Origin: Afifella aestuarii
GTDB lineage: Bacteria; Pseudomonadota; Alphaproteobacteria; Rhizobiales; Afifellaceae
NCBI RefSeq assembly: GCF_004023665.1
Contig: NZ_SAUF01000002.1
Location: 744,001 to 808,000, forward strand
Length of the DNA stretch: 64,000 bases
Reading direction: 5' to 3'
Both the position numbers and the translations under genes were made by a program. Below are positions 28,700 through 38,330 of the stretch, in pieces; position 1 is the first letter of the stretch, and each line of letters starts with the position of its first letter. The notes beneath the pieces were generated by a model. It had not been told where the DNA came from. It made no database searches and saw only the letters and a program-made list of their open reading frames with translations.

Positions 28700-29256
28700 C
28701 CCCGCCCGTGGGCAGGGAAAACCGCGCCAAAGAGACCGCTGAGGGCGAAGGCCCGGAGAGGGAGGGTGCGGGCGCCCGCGCGGGGGGCGGCGATGCGGGC
28801 GCCGGCGATGCGGGCGCCGGCGATGCGGGGGTGGTGGAGCTGCGCGCCCACCATCTCCTGTGCATGCTGACCTTTGCGGGCAAAGGCTATTCGCCGGGCT
28901 TCGTCGCCCGCTTCGAGGAGGTGGCGGCGGCGATCAATGCGGGGGCTGCCGTCAAGATCGTCGACGGCCCCGACCCGCTCTGCGCCTGCGTGATCGCGGC
29001 GGAAAAAGAGCCGCATTGCTTCAAGGCGTCCGTCACCGAGCGCGACCGCAAGGCCGCCCGCGATGTCGGCGAGAAACTCGGGCTCACGATTGAAGTGGGC
29101 ACGGTGATCCCGCTCTCCCGCACGCGGGTCGACGAGATGCGCACCTGGTTCCACCAAGGCACCACCCGCCCCGCCTGCACGGGCTGCGAATGGGACACGC
29201 TCTGCACGCGGCTGGCGGATGGGGGATTTGAGGGGTGCCTGGTGAGGGGTGTGTAG
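28696..29256 (+). CDS. DUF1284 protein with low-complexity N-terminal linker
   Basis: 186 aa. The core begins at residue ~46 with LRAHHLLCMLTFAGKGYSPG, the hallmark of DUF1284, and continues with Cys residues in PLCACV, HCF and the C-terminal ACTGCEWDTLC that could hold a metal or Fe-S centre. The first 45 residues are Gly/Ala/Glu-rich and contain a 15-base DNA repeat that encodes GDAGA units. If translation starts later (for example at the GTG just before VELRAHH) the linker would be absent. Function unknown. Confidence 0.82.
   Translation: MTPPVGRENRAKETAEGEGPEREGAGARAGGGDAGAGDAGAGDAGVVELRAHHLLCMLTFAGKGYSPGFVARFEEVAAAINAGAAVKIVDGPDPLCACVIAAEKEPHCFKASVTERDRKAARDVGEKLGLTIEVGTVIPLSRTRVDEMRTWFHQGTTRPACTGCEWDTLCTRLADGGFEGCLVRGV
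28789..28829 (+). repeat. 15-base tandem repeat inside the DUF1284 gene
   Basis: Unit GGCGATGCGGGCGCC occurs at 28789 and 28804, with a partial third copy from 28819. It keeps the reading frame and encodes a GDAGA linker. Confidence 0.85.
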
Positions 29257-29567
29257 GGGTCTTGCTTTTACTTGTCGACGGGCGGCCGGAAGGGGCAGGC
29301 AGCTAACGAACCTGCGCCGGGAATAGGTGCAATTTGCTCAAGGGAGGGATCACCTGCCCGGGCACACGACTTGTCGGAAATGCTATTAACCGTTCGTGGA
29401 CGGCGCCTATACGCTCAAGCCTCCTTTGGGCGATCGTATACTGCAAAGAGACGGTGACGCGCAGAATGTCGCGCTGACCCGCGCAGGGCTCCAGGATAGA
29501 ACTCTATATTTGTCCTTCTAGGATTCTTAGAGAAGTGTGGAAAGGTCGTCTGTAGAGGGGCAATTTC
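29257..29567. other. Intergenic region upstream of the Gabija-type genes
   Basis: 311 bases with no convincing gene. The sequence becomes noticeably AT-richer toward the nuclease start (an ACTCTATATTTGTCC stretch near 29505 could serve as a -10 region). It marks the left edge of a less GC-rich island. Overlapping short frames here have no recognisable products. Confidence 0.4.
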
Positions 29568-31562
29568 ATGAAGATAGAGACTATCTCGGTACGAAATTTT
29601 CGTTGCTTTGGTCCCGATTGGACGGAAGTGAATCTGCAAGGTCAGGTAACAGCGTTCGTTGGGGGGAACGGTTCAGGCAAAACGGCTCTTTTCCTGGCGC
29701 TCTCTCGTCTATTTGGCGTGACGAGGACGGACAGGACTGTTACCAAGAAAGACTTTCATATCGCCCATGACGAAGAGGAGCTGCCAGACGGGCGGACTCT
29801 GGAGATTGAGTGTCTGCTCGGCTTCCCGGAGCTGGACGAAGAAGAGGACGAAGATGCCCCGGCCGTCCCCGACTTTTTTAATCACATGGCTGCCTCGGCT
29901 CCCGATGAACCGCTAAAGACGCGGATCCGGCTTGTCGCCAGATGGATCGAAGACGGCACGCCGGACGGTACCGTCGAAGAAGACATCAGATGGATCACGA
30001 CGCTTGGAGACGAATTCGACTGGGAGACCCTTCCGAAAGTCTCCGCTGTGGATCGCGCGAGTATTCAGGTCGTTTACGTTCCCGCCCTTCGCAACGCCGC
30101 CGACCGTGTCACCGAGCTTCTGAAAGGACGTCTGTGGCGAGCGGCGCTATGGTCTGCTGATCTTGGCGCTCGTGCTACGGAGGGGGCCGACCTTATCCAG
30201 AACCAATTCGATCAGGAAGCCCCGTCCAACTTCATCATTGAGCGTCTGACGCACAGATGGCAGCAGGTCTATGAAGGTGACACAGACACGACCCCCAGTC
30301 TTCGGCTGATCGAGAGCAGGATCGAAGAGCTTGTGCGGCGCGCGGAGTTCGTTTTCCATCCTGACGAGGCCGGCCGAAATCGAGTCCTTGCCGATCTCAG
30401 CGATGGCCAGCGCTCACTTTTCCATATCGCTCTGACGGCTGCGACGCTCGAAACCGAACAGGCGGCTCTTGCGCTCGCTGCGGAAGAAAGCCCGTTCGAT
30501 CAGGAAAAGCTCCGGCGCACGCATCTGACCATTCTCGCGATTGAGGAGCCTGAGAACAGCCTTTCCCCGTTCTTCCTGTCTCGGATCGTGACGCAGGCGC
30601 GGGAGATAGGCGAAATGAGCACCGCGCAGGCGCTCATTTCAAGCCATAGCGCGAGCATCCTCTCCCGCATCGAGGCGGACGAAGTTCGCTATTTCCGGCT
30701 CGATCGGCAGATGCGCCGCGCCTGCGTTAAACTGCTGACTTTGCCTGAAGACGATGCCGAAGCCAGCACCTACGTGCGCCTCGCAGTCCGCTCTTACCCC
30801 GAACTATATTTTGCGCGGTTCGTGATCTTGGCGGAGGGCGACTCGGAGCGGATCGTTTTGCCGCGGATTGCCGAAGCAAGAGGCGTGCTCCTTGACCCGT
30901 CATTTGTACCAGTCGTCCCATTGGGCGGACGATATGTCTCACACTTCTGGAGGCTGCTTACCGATCTCGGTATACCCTATGCCACGCTGCTGGATTTTGA
31001 TCTTGGCCGTACCCATGGCGGAGCCAACATGATCCGAACGGCGATCGCGGCACTGAACGACGTAGGCTGCGACTTGACCGAAAATCCCCTCGTCGTTGAC
31101 GGCACGATCAATCTCGACGATCTAGAAGATCTAGCCCATAAAGATGTTCTGGCCGACTGGAAAGATAATGACTGGCTTCAGGCGCTCAAGCATGAAGCTG
31201 TCTTCTTCTCCGACCCCATCGATTTGGATTTCGCGATGTTGGAGGCGTTTCCAGAGGCGTATCAGCATCCAAATCCAGGAGGGCGAGGTCCTAGGACGAC
31301 GGCGGCGGCGATAGCGGAGAAAAAGACTGTTGTCCTCAAGAAAAATGGGGATAACAGCATCTACGAAGACGCCTGCTGGAACAATAGCTTCGCCTGGTAT
31401 CCATATCTTTTTCTCAGCCGCAGCAAACCGGAGACTCATCTCGCCGCGCTGAGCAGGATCACACGTCGAAACCTCGCCCGCAGAGCCCCCCCGGAACTGC
31501 GCGCCCTAATCGATCATGTGAGAGACGTTCTGTTTCCCGACCCGGATGAAGACTGGTGCTAG
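29568..31562 (+). CDS. gajA: OLD-family ATP-dependent endonuclease, GajA-like (Gabija)
   Basis: 664 aa. N-terminal ABC-type ATPase: opening MKIETISVRNFRCFG, Walker A GGNGSGKT (residues 32-39), signature LSDGQRSL (277-284), Walker B TILAIEEPEN (321-330) and a SSHSASIL switch. C-terminal TOPRIM nuclease domain: VILAEGDSE with catalytic Glu (E423) and LLDFDLG with the metal-binding Asp pair (476-478). This is an OLD class 2 layout, defined by a UvrD-like helicase next door, as found here (start overlaps by seven bases). In the known Gabija system GajA nicks DNA when nucleotides are depleted during phage infection. It is somewhat longer than the studied Bacillus GajA (about 578 aa). Confidence 0.85.
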   Translation: MKIETISVRNFRCFGPDWTEVNLQGQVTAFVGGNGSGKTALFLALSRLFGVTRTDRTVTKKDFHIAHDEEELPDGRTLEIECLLGFPELDEEEDEDAPAVPDFFNHMAASAPDEPLKTRIRLVARWIEDGTPDGTVEEDIRWITTLGDEFDWETLPKVSAVDRASIQVVYVPALRNAADRVTELLKGRLWRAALWSADLGARATEGADLIQNQFDQEAPSNFIIERLTHRWQQVYEGDTDTTPSLRLIESRIEELVRRAEFVFHPDEAGRNRVLADLSDGQRSLFHIALTAATLETEQAALALAAEESPFDQEKLRRTHLTILAIEEPENSLSPFFLSRIVTQAREIGEMSTAQALISSHSASILSRIEADEVRYFRLDRQMRRACVKLLTLPEDDAEASTYVRLAVRSYPELYFARFVILAEGDSERIVLPRIAEARGVLLDPSFVPVVPLGGRYVSHFWRLLTDLGIPYATLLDFDLGRTHGGANMIRTAIAALNDVGCDLTENPLVVDGTINLDDLEDLAHKDVLADWKDNDWLQALKHEAVFFSDPIDLDFAMLEAFPEAYQHPNPGGRGPRTTAAAIAEKKTVVLKKNGDNSIYEDACWNNSFAWYPYLFLSRSKPETHLAALSRITRRNLARRAPPELRALIDHVRDVLFPDPDEDWC

Positions 31563-33424
31563 TCGCGCCGCAAGATTGGCGACCGCAAGGCGTCGATGAC
31601 CTTGAACCGCGAGCCTGGGACGCTCTGCGAGAGACCGCACAGAGCGTATGCGTGACTGCTGGCGCTGGCGCGGGCAAGACGGAATTTCTTGCGCAGAAGG
31701 CCGCCTATCTGCTGCAGACGGGTATTTGTCCCGAACCAAAGCGCATCCTGGCGATCAGTTTCAAGCGCGATGCAGCTCAAAACCTTGCCGCGCGGGTTCG
31801 CCAGCGCTGCCCTGCGGACCAGGCCCGCAGATTTCACTCGATGACGTTCGATGCATTCACGAAGCGAATGCTGGATCATTTCCGCCGTGCGATCCCTGAT
31901 TCCTACCGACCGCCTGCCGACTACAGCATCGCTTCTCCCTCAAGGCAGGACATAGAGCTCTTCCTGCGAAGACACGGCCGCCCGGATGTCAGTGCGGACC
32001 GGTTTGAGCGAGCGGTCGCCCGCACGCCGCTGCCGATTGAAGAAACCGTCGAAAATCCACGCGTGCGCGATCTGCTTCGGACATACTGGGATGACCAGTA
32101 CGCCATGCCGGGCGGGGCACTGGTTTCTTTTGCGATGATCAACCGCTTAGTTGAGTACATGGTTCACACGAATCCGAGGATCAAGCGCGCTTTGCGTCTG
32201 ACCTACCCTTTTGTTTTTCTGGACGAGTTCCAGGATACGACCTATGCGCAATATAATCTCGTCAATGCTGTTTTTACAGGCAGCGAGTCTGTGTTTACCG
32301 CAGTCGGCGACGACAAGCAGAAGATTATGGGTTGGGCGGGCGCAATGGATAACGCGTTCGACGAATTCACTGTCGACTTCAATGCCGTTCGCCATGCGCT
32401 GCTCAGGAACTGGAGATCACACAAGGCGCTTGTTGCCGTCCAGCATGTCATCGCACAGCGGATCGATCCCGAGGTCGAGGAGGTTGAGGCGCGCGGCGAG
32501 CTGGCGGTTGAGGGGGATACAGCGGCCATTTGGCGGTTCGACAGCCGCAAACAGGAAGCCAAACAGATAGCGCGATGGATCAGGAGCGAAGTCGATCATG
32601 GCCGCATCGCCCCACACGATGTTGCGATCCTCGTGCGCATGCGGGCAAACGACGTTGAGGACGAGCTTGCGCCTGTTCTCCGCGCCCACGGCCTGACGCT
32701 GCGAAATCTTGCCAGAAACGTGGGCGAAATAGCCATCCAGGATTTGTTAGCCGAGCCTCTGTCCGAAGTTCTCCTTCCGCTCTTTCGGCTGGGGGCACGT
32801 GGGCGCGACCCCGATGCCTGGAACGCGACGCAGGAACGCCTGCAGACGTTGGCGGGTACCAGTCCCGAAGATGAGGCCGGGCAGGAGCGCTTGCAGCGCG
32901 AGATCGGAGAGTTCTCCAGGAACCTTCGACAGACGATGTGTGACAAGCCGCCTGATCCAGCAGTGGCAGACCAGCTGTTCGCCCAAGTTATCGACTTCGC
33001 CAGGGTAGAGCGTCTGCGTCGGGCCTACCCCGAATATCGCCGCGACGCTGATTTTCAGCGCGTGCGCAACGGCTTTCAGGTTCTCTTGCGGGAATGCGTC
33101 GAGAATGCTGCGGACTGGAGCGGCGTCTTTGATCGCTTCGAAGGCAAGGGTCAGGTCCCGCTCATGACAATCCACAAGAGCAAGGGCCTCGAATTTCACA
33201 CTATGATCTTTTTTGGCCTCGATGCCCATACATGGTGGAGCCTGTCGCCAAATCGCGGCGAAGAGCTTAATTCATTTTTTGTTGCCTTTACCCGAGCGGT
33301 GCAGCGGGCGTTTTTCGCTTACTGCTCCGAACGGGGCAATGCCATAGACTGGCTGGAGCAGCTTCTGCTGCCAGCAGGCGTGGAGCAGATCCACGGGGCT
33401 GATATCGTTGCTCCCGACGCGTAA
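31556..33424 (+). CDS. gajB: UvrD-like superfamily 1 helicase, GajB-like (Gabija)
   Basis: 622 aa starting at a GTG inside the last codons of the nuclease gene. SF1 helicase motifs are in order: Walker A TAGAGAGKT (around K41), Ia ILAISFKRDAA, II VFLDEFQDT (223-228), III VGDDKQKIMGWAGA, IV-like LRNWRSHKAL, V MTIHKSKGLEFH and VI FFVAFTRAVQ with its Arg finger. Longer than typical GajB (about 494 aa). In Gabija GajB binds the GajA tetramer and senses or unwinds DNA ends, helping to activate the nuclease. Identity as GajB rests on the neighbour and coupling; a general UvrD role cannot be formally excluded. Confidence 0.82.
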   Translation: MLVAPQDWRPQGVDDLEPRAWDALRETAQSVCVTAGAGAGKTEFLAQKAAYLLQTGICPEPKRILAISFKRDAAQNLAARVRQRCPADQARRFHSMTFDAFTKRMLDHFRRAIPDSYRPPADYSIASPSRQDIELFLRRHGRPDVSADRFERAVARTPLPIEETVENPRVRDLLRTYWDDQYAMPGGALVSFAMINRLVEYMVHTNPRIKRALRLTYPFVFLDEFQDTTYAQYNLVNAVFTGSESVFTAVGDDKQKIMGWAGAMDNAFDEFTVDFNAVRHALLRNWRSHKALVAVQHVIAQRIDPEVEEVEARGELAVEGDTAAIWRFDSRKQEAKQIARWIRSEVDHGRIAPHDVAILVRMRANDVEDELAPVLRAHGLTLRNLARNVGEIAIQDLLAEPLSEVLLPLFRLGARGRDPDAWNATQERLQTLAGTSPEDEAGQERLQREIGEFSRNLRQTMCDKPPDPAVADQLFAQVIDFARVERLRRAYPEYRRDADFQRVRNGFQVLLRECVENAADWSGVFDRFEGKGQVPLMTIHKSKGLEFHTMIFFGLDAHTWWSLSPNRGEELNSFFVAFTRAVQRAFFAYCSERGNAIDWLEQLLLPAGVEQIHGADIVAPDA

Positions 33425-33573
33425 GCGCTTCAGGCTCCGGGATCAATCACCAGATTTGCAACCGCCATGGGCACACAACAGGCGGTTCATGGCGACCTTT
33501 CCGCCCAATGCCTTGAAAGCAAGGGGAGTGAGCGGTCAGTCCATCTCCCGCGGGTCTCCCACCCCCCATGCCC

Positions 33574-35823
33574 CTACACCACCTCCGCCAATCCAATCGG
33601 AAAACTCCGCACACGTTTTCCCGTGGCGTGGAAGATGGCGTTGGCGAGGGCGGCGCCGGTGCCGGTGATGCCGATTTCGCCGACGCCTTTGATGCCGAGC
33701 GGGTTCACATGTGGGTCTTCTTCCGGCACCAGGATCGCTTCGAGCCCCTGAATGTCGGCATTCACGGGCACGCGGTATTCGGCGAAATTGGCGTTGACGA
33801 TGCGGCCGCTGCGGCGGTCGTGGACGGCTTTTTCGTGGAGCGCGAAGGAGAGGCCCCAGATCATGCCGCCCAGATACTGGCTTTCCACCATGCGCGGATT
33901 GATGACGCGCCCGGCGGCGAAGGCGCCGACGAGGCGGTTGACGCGGATCTGGCCGAGCTCCGGATCGACGGCGACTTCGGCGAAGACGGCGCCATGGGCG
34001 TGCATGGCATAGGCCTCCTGGGCGGCCGCATCGCTTGCCGCCTGGCCTTCGGCCGCGATCTCGTCGAGGCCTGCGCGCGTTAAAATGTCGGCAAAGCTCT
34101 CGGTCGCCGTCTCGTCGTCGCGGCGGGTGAGGCGGCCGCCCTGCGCGACGACCCCGACATTTCCGGCGCCGAAGAGGGGCGAGCGCTCGTCGGCAACCGC
34201 GAGGGAGGCGAGCTTGTCGATGACGGCCGCACCGGCGCGGTGGATGGCGTTGCCGGCGGTGGCCGTGTGGCTCGAGCCGCCGGCGAGGCCGGCATCGGGG
34301 AGGTCCGACGTGCCGGAGCGGAAATCGACCGCCTCGACCGGCAGGCCGAGAGAATCGGCGGCGATCTGGGCAAAGGCCGTCCAGGCGCCCTGGCCCATAT
34401 CGTGGGCGCCCGCCTCCATCACGCCGGTGCCGTCGCGGCGGAGAACGGCGCGGGCATTGCCCTGAAACATGAGGGCGGGAAAAATCGCCGTCGCCATGCC
34501 CCAGCCGAGAAGGCGGCCCGCAGGATCGCGCATCTGGCGCGGCTGGAGCGGGCGGCCCGCCCAGCCGAAGCGCTCGGCCCCTTCGCGGTAGCATTCCTTG
34601 AGCGCCTTGGAGGAGAAGGGTTTTCCGGAGATCGGCTCGACCTCGGCATAGTTTTTGAGGCGGAAGGCGAGCGGGTCCATGCCGGCCGCGAAGGCCGCCT
34701 CGTCGATGGCGCTTTCAAGGGCGATCGAGCCCGAGGCCTCGCCCGGCGCGCGCATGAAGGAGGGCGTGCCGATATCGATGCGCACGCCTTCATGCGCGGT
34801 GTGGAGCGCCGGCACGTTGTAGAGCGACTGGCCGACGCCGGAGGAGGGCTCCAGAAACTCGTCGAAGCGGCTGGTGGCGGCGCGGGTGAGGTGATCGAGC
34901 GCGGTGAGGGCGCCCTCTGCATCGATGCCGAGACGGACCGTCTGGCGCGTCTGGCCGCGATGGCCGACGGGGCCGAACATCTCTTCGCGGGCGAGGACGA
35001 GCTTCACCGGGCGCCCGGTGAGTTGGGCCGCGAGAATGCCGAGCGCTTCCGGGCTCGAGACGGAGCCTTTCGAGCCGAAGCCGCCGCCCAAGAACGGGCT
35101 GCGGATATGGATGTTCTCAGGGTTCAGGCCAAAAAGGCCGGCGATGCGCATCCGCGACATGGCAAGGCCCTGGGTGGGCATGTCGAGGAAGAGGCTGTCG
35201 CCGTCGAAGCGGGCGACGACCGCATGCGGCTCCATGGCGTTGTGGTATTGCGGCGGCGTCTCGTAGACCGCCTCGATCACTTGCGCGGCCGCGGCAAAAC
35301 CCGCATCGACATCGCCCTTCGTGGCCTCCGCCGGCTGGCCCGGACCGACGGCCTCGGGCGTGTAAGGCTCGGCATCGAGGGTGACTTCCGGGGTGTCCGC
35401 CTCGTAGCGCGGGGCGAGGAGGGCCGCACCTTCTTTCGCCGCTTCCAGCGTCTCGGCGATGATGACGGCGATCGGCTCGCCCGCATAGCGCACCGTCGCA
35501 TCCGACAGGAGATGCATGCGGAACATGAGCGGGTTGGACTTTTCGTACGGGTCCATCGCAAGCGGCGGGCGGTTCTCCGGCGTCATCACCTCGACGACGC
35601 CCTGATGCGCCCTGGCGGCGGCGACATCGAGGGAGGTGACGCGGCCGCGGGCGATTTTCGCCGGCACGATGACGGCGTGGAGGAGGCCGTCCGGATGGTT
35701 GTCGGCGGCATAGATGGCGGCGCCGGTGACTTTGAGGCGGCCATCGGCGCGGGTGAGCGGCTGGCCGATATTGGAGCCGTGGCGCTGGCGCGGGCCGGGC
35801 GTGAGCTGTGCGATCTCAGACAT
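33574..35823 (-). CDS. Xanthine dehydrogenase-family molybdopterin-binding subunit (PaoC-like)
   Basis: 749 aa from the ATG at 35823, with an eight-base overlap with the FAD subunit gene. Large Mo-cofactor subunit: [20 protein letters not shown] at the start, [27 protein letters not shown] for dithiolene contacts, [17 protein letters not shown], and near the C-terminus [12 protein letters not shown] with the catalytic Glu. The family oxidises aldehydes or N-heterocycles using water as oxygen donor. Closest in layout to the E. coli PaoABC aldehyde oxidoreductase. No Tat signal visible on this subunit, as in PaoC. Confidence 0.92.
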   Translation of the reverse strand: MSEIAQLTPGPRQRHGSNIGQPLTRADGRLKVTGAAIYAADNHPDGLLHAVIVPAKIARGRVTSLDVAAARAHQGVVEVMTPENRPPLAMDPYEKSNPLMFRMHLLSDATVRYAGEPIAVIIAETLEAAKEGAALLAPRYEADTPEVTLDAEPYTPEAVGPGQPAEATKGDVDAGFAAAAQVIEAVYETPPQYHNAMEPHAVVARFDGDSLFLDMPTQGLAMSRMRIAGLFGLNPENIHIRSPFLGGGFGSKGSVSSPEALGILAAQLTGRPVKLVLAREEMFGPVGHRGQTRQTVRLGIDAEGALTALDHLTRAATSRFDEFLEPSSGVGQSLYNVPALHTAHEGVRIDIGTPSFMRAPGEASGSIALESAIDEAAFAAGMDPLAFRLKNYAEVEPISGKPFSSKALKECYREGAERFGWAGRPLQPRQMRDPAGRLLGWGMATAIFPALMFQGNARAVLRRDGTGVMEAGAHDMGQGAWTAFAQIAADSLGLPVEAVDFRSGTSDLPDAGLAGGSSHTATAGNAIHRAGAAVIDKLASLAVADERSPLFGAGNVGVVAQGGRLTRRDDETATESFADILTRAGLDEIAAEGQAASDAAAQEAYAMHAHGAVFAEVAVDPELGQIRVNRLVGAFAAGRVINPRMVESQYLGGMIWGLSFALHEKAVHDRRSGRIVNANFAEYRVPVNADIQGLEAILVPEEDPHVNPLGIKGVGEIGITGTGAALANAIFHATGKRVRSFPIGLAEVV

Positions 35824-36904
35824 GGGGGGCACCTTCTGGCTGGGCATCTTGCGGGATGACGCCGTCGGGGAGGGCGGCGAAGGGCGAGGCGGGGAGCGCC
35901 GGCATCACCTCCGGCGTGCCGGCGGCGGCCATCGCCAGCGCCCGCACGACGAGGCGGCGGCCGAGCGCGATCTTGTAGGAATTGTCGCCGGAGGGTTTTG
36001 CGGCCGCGAAGGCGAGGTCGGCGGCCTCTTCGAAGGCGGCGCGATTGGCGGGGCGGCCGGCAAGGCGCGCTTCGGCCTCTTCCGCGCGCCAGGGTTTGGC
36101 CGCGACACCGCCCAGCGCAAGGCGGGCCTCGGTGATCGTGCCATCCGCGAGTGTGAGCGCGGCCGCGGCGGAGACGACGGCGAACGCATAGGACGTGCGC
36201 TCGCGGACTTTCAGATAGCGCTGGTTGGCGGCGAAGGCGGCGGCTTCGGCCGGAAGGCGCAGGGCGACGACCATCTCGCCCGGGGAGAGCAGGTTTTCCC
36301 GCTCGGGCGTGTCGCCGGGTAGGCGATAAAAGTCCGTGATCGGCACCTCGCGGCGGCCACCCTGTCCCTCGATCTCGACGATGGCGCCGAGCGCCGTCAG
36401 TGCGACGCAGAAATCGGAGGGATGGGTGGCGATGCAATGCTCGCTGAAGCCCAGAACCGCGTGGCCCTCATTGGCGCCGCCGAGGGCGTCGCAGCCGGAG
36501 CCCGGCGCGCGTTTGTTGCAGGCGCTGGCGGTGTCATAAAAGTAGGGGCAGCGGGTGCGCTGCAGGAGATTGCCGCCGACGGTCGCGGCGTTTCGGAGCT
36601 GCGCCGAGGCCCCGGAGAGAAGCGCTTCGGCGACGGCCGGAAAGCGCGCGGAAAACGCCGCGTCATAGGCGAGTGTGGAATTCTTGACGAGCGCGCCGAT
36701 GCGCATGGCGCCGTCGGAGAGCGTTTCGATGGCGCCGAGACCCGGCAGATGCGTGACGTCGACGAGGCGGTCGGGGCGCGCGACGCCGCCCTTCATCAGG
36801 TCGAGAAGATTGGTGCCGGCAGCGAGATAGGCCGAACCCGGTTCGGACGCGGCGGCGACGGCCTCGGCGATGGAGGCGGGACGAATATAATCGAAGCGGT
36901 TCAT
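35816..36904 (-). CDS. FAD-binding subunit of molybdenum hydroxylase with extra Fe-S loop (PaoB-like)
   Basis: 362 aa from the ATG at 36904. It has the FAD-binding (CO dehydrogenase flavoprotein-type) core: AGGTNLLDL-like [15 protein letters not shown] near residue 30, [20 protein letters not shown], then an insertion with closely spaced Cys ([22 protein letters not shown]) which in PaoB-type proteins binds a [4Fe-4S] cluster. C-terminal CO dehydrogenase flavoprotein domain contains [12 protein letters not shown] and [12 protein letters not shown]. It passes electrons from the Fe-S/Mo subunits to an acceptor. Overlaps both neighbours by four to eight bases. Confidence 0.92.
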   Translation of the reverse strand: MNRFDYIRPASIAEAVAAASEPGSAYLAAGTNLLDLMKGGVARPDRLVDVTHLPGLGAIETLSDGAMRIGALVKNSTLAYDAAFSARFPAVAEALLSGASAQLRNAATVGGNLLQRTRCPYFYDTASACNKRAPGSGCDALGGANEGHAVLGFSEHCIATHPSDFCVALTALGAIVEIEGQGGRREVPITDFYRLPGDTPERENLLSPGEMVVALRLPAEAAAFAANQRYLKVRERTSYAFAVVSAAAALTLADGTITEARLALGGVAAKPWRAEEAEARLAGRPANRAAFEEAADLAFAAAKPSGDNSYKIALGRRLVVRALAMAAAGTPEVMPALPASPFAALPDGVIPQDAQPEGAPHV

Positions 36905-37395
36905 GCGGCGTCCCTTTCGCGGCTTGCGAGCTTCGCTTCGGCCTCGAGCACGGCCTCGGTGATGCCGCGATAGGCGCCGCAGCGGCAGAGATTGCCGCTC
37001 ATCAATTCGCGCACGCGTTCCGCATCGCCGTTCGCATGGCCTTCGGCGATGAGGCCGACGGCGCTCATGATCTGGCCGGGGGTGCAATAGCCGCATTGAA
37101 AGCCGTCATGGGCGATGAAGGCTTCCTGCACGGGATGCAGGCGGTCCCCTTCGGCGAGGCCTTCGATGGTGGTGATGTCGGCACCGTCATGGCTGATGGC
37201 GAGCGCGAGGCACGAATTCACCCGCGCGCCATCGACGAGAATGGTGCAGGCGCCGCACTGGCCGCGGTCGCAGCCCTTCTTGGTGCCGGTGAGGTGCAGG
37301 CGCTCGCGCAGAAGATCGAGGAGCGTGACGCGCGGATCGTCGATTGCGACGGATCGTGGCTCGCCATTGATGGTGAGGCTGATAGAGAGGGTCAT
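36901..37395 (-). CDS. [2Fe-2S]-binding subunit of molybdenum hydroxylase (PaoA-like)
   Basis: 164 aa from the ATG at 37395. Two [2Fe-2S] clusters: plant ferredoxin type at [20 protein letters not shown], with a later Cys in VNSCLAL, and the second set at [13 protein letters not shown] with [13 protein letters not shown]. coli PaoA has a Tat signal; here neither this start nor the upstream extension (to 37494) has an RR-type signal with hydrophobic core, so a cytoplasmic enzyme is inferred. First gene of the three-gene operon, overlapping the FAD subunit as ATGA. Confidence 0.92.
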   Translation of the reverse strand: MTLSISLTINGEPRSVAIDDPRVTLLDLLRERLHLTGTKKGCDRGQCGACTILVDGARVNSCLALAISHDGADITTIEGLAEGDRLHPVQEAFIAHDGFQCGYCTPGQIMSAVGLIAEGHANGDAERVRELMSGNLCRCGAYRGITEAVLEAEAKLASRERDAA

Positions 37396-37424
37396 GCGGC
37401 CACCTTTGGACAAGAGGTCGGGCC

Positions 37425-37535
37425 GGAAACGCCGCCGTGGCGATGACGCATTCGGCGGTTTTCCGTCGCGCAGGCCGGAAGGCGCACTGCGCACTGCCGG
37501 GCCTGGCTCGCATGAGTTATATGGAGGGTGCCTCC
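37425..37535. promoter_or_regulatory. Divergent promoter region with two candidate operators (TetR/Mo-hydroxylase)
   Basis: The 184-base gap between the Fe-S subunit and the TetR gene holds an inverted repeat with arms GGAAACGCCGCCG (37425) and CGGCGGTTTTCC (37453), and a short perfect palindrome GGAGG-GTG-CCTCC at 37523-37535 next to a TTATAT stretch. Either could be the TetR binding site. Assignment is inference from position and symmetry. Confidence 0.4.
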
Positions 37536-37579
37536 GCTTTCAAGGGAGGTGCCGTCAAAAGATTGGCGTAAAAGATTAG

Positions 37580-38158
37580 ATGGAACGGAAAACCGAACAG
37601 CCAAGGCGCAGGCCGCGCGCCGATTATCTGCGCAACCGCGAGCGGCTTCTCACCGCCGCGGCCGAGGTGTTTCGCACCCATGGCGGGCAGGCGACTTTGG
37701 AAGGCGTGGCGAAGGCGGCGGGGGTGGGCATCGGCACGCTCTACCGGCATTTTCCGACGCGCGAGGCGCTGTTTGAGGCCGTCTATCGCCGCGAGATCAA
37801 CGAGATGGTGGCGCTCGCCGAACGGCTCGAAGGCGAGGCGGACCCGGTCGCCGCGCTGCGCCAATGGGTGCACGCCAATATCCGGCTGATCGCGACGAAG
37901 CAGGGCATGCTGACGGCGCTGGCGCTCGCCGTCGACAAATCCTCGGAAATCTACACCTATTCCTACACGAGCCTCACCGGCGCGATCGCGCGCCTGCTGG
38001 AGCGCGCCAAAGAGGCCGGGCGCATGCGCGAAGACGTGACGCCCGAGGATCTGCTTCTGACCCTCATCGGCATGTGCCTGGTGCGCACCGGGTCGGGGTT
38101 TGAAGATGATGTGATCCGGCTCGCGGATCTGTTTTTGGACGGGCTGACGCGGGGGTAG
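37580..38158 (+). CDS. TetR-family transcriptional regulator
   Basis: 192 aa. N-terminal helix-turn-helix: LLTAAAEVFRTHGGQATLEG, then VAKAAGVGIGTLYRHFPTRE with the recognition helix, typical of TetR proteins. The C-terminal ligand-binding part (residues 75-190) resembles the SbtR-type domain, ending in LTLIGMCLVRTGSGF. It is transcribed divergently from the molybdenum hydroxylase operon and probably represses it until an aldehyde or related compound binds (inference). No partner gene downstream. Confidence 0.93.
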   Translation: MERKTEQPRRRPRADYLRNRERLLTAAAEVFRTHGGQATLEGVAKAAGVGIGTLYRHFPTREALFEAVYRREINEMVALAERLEGEADPVAALRQWVHANIRLIATKQGMLTALALAVDKSSEIYTYSYTSLTGAIARLLERAKEAGRMREDVTPEDLLLTLIGMCLVRTGSGFEDDVIRLADLFLDGLTRG

Positions 38159-38330
38159 GGCAAGGGCGAGTTGCTGAGAGGGAGTTCGGATGAACCATCA
38201 AGTGAGACAGTAAGCCAAGGCCGCCGACTTTCAGAGGACCACGCTTTGCCCGAGATGCCGCATAGAGAATGCTCAGTTGTTTTTTGATTGCTGAAATGAA
38301 AGCCGTAAGAAAAAAATCTTTTATGCCGAA

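Noticed and set aside
28789-28829. Short tandem repeat considered as a CRISPR seed
   Set aside because: Units are contiguous without spacers and keep the reading frame of the DUF1284 gene; there are no cas genes.
34240-35859. 539-codon plus-strand frame opposite the molybdenum hydroxylase large subunit
   Set aside because: Antisense shadow of a gene with clear catalytic motifs; no ribosome binding site or domain.
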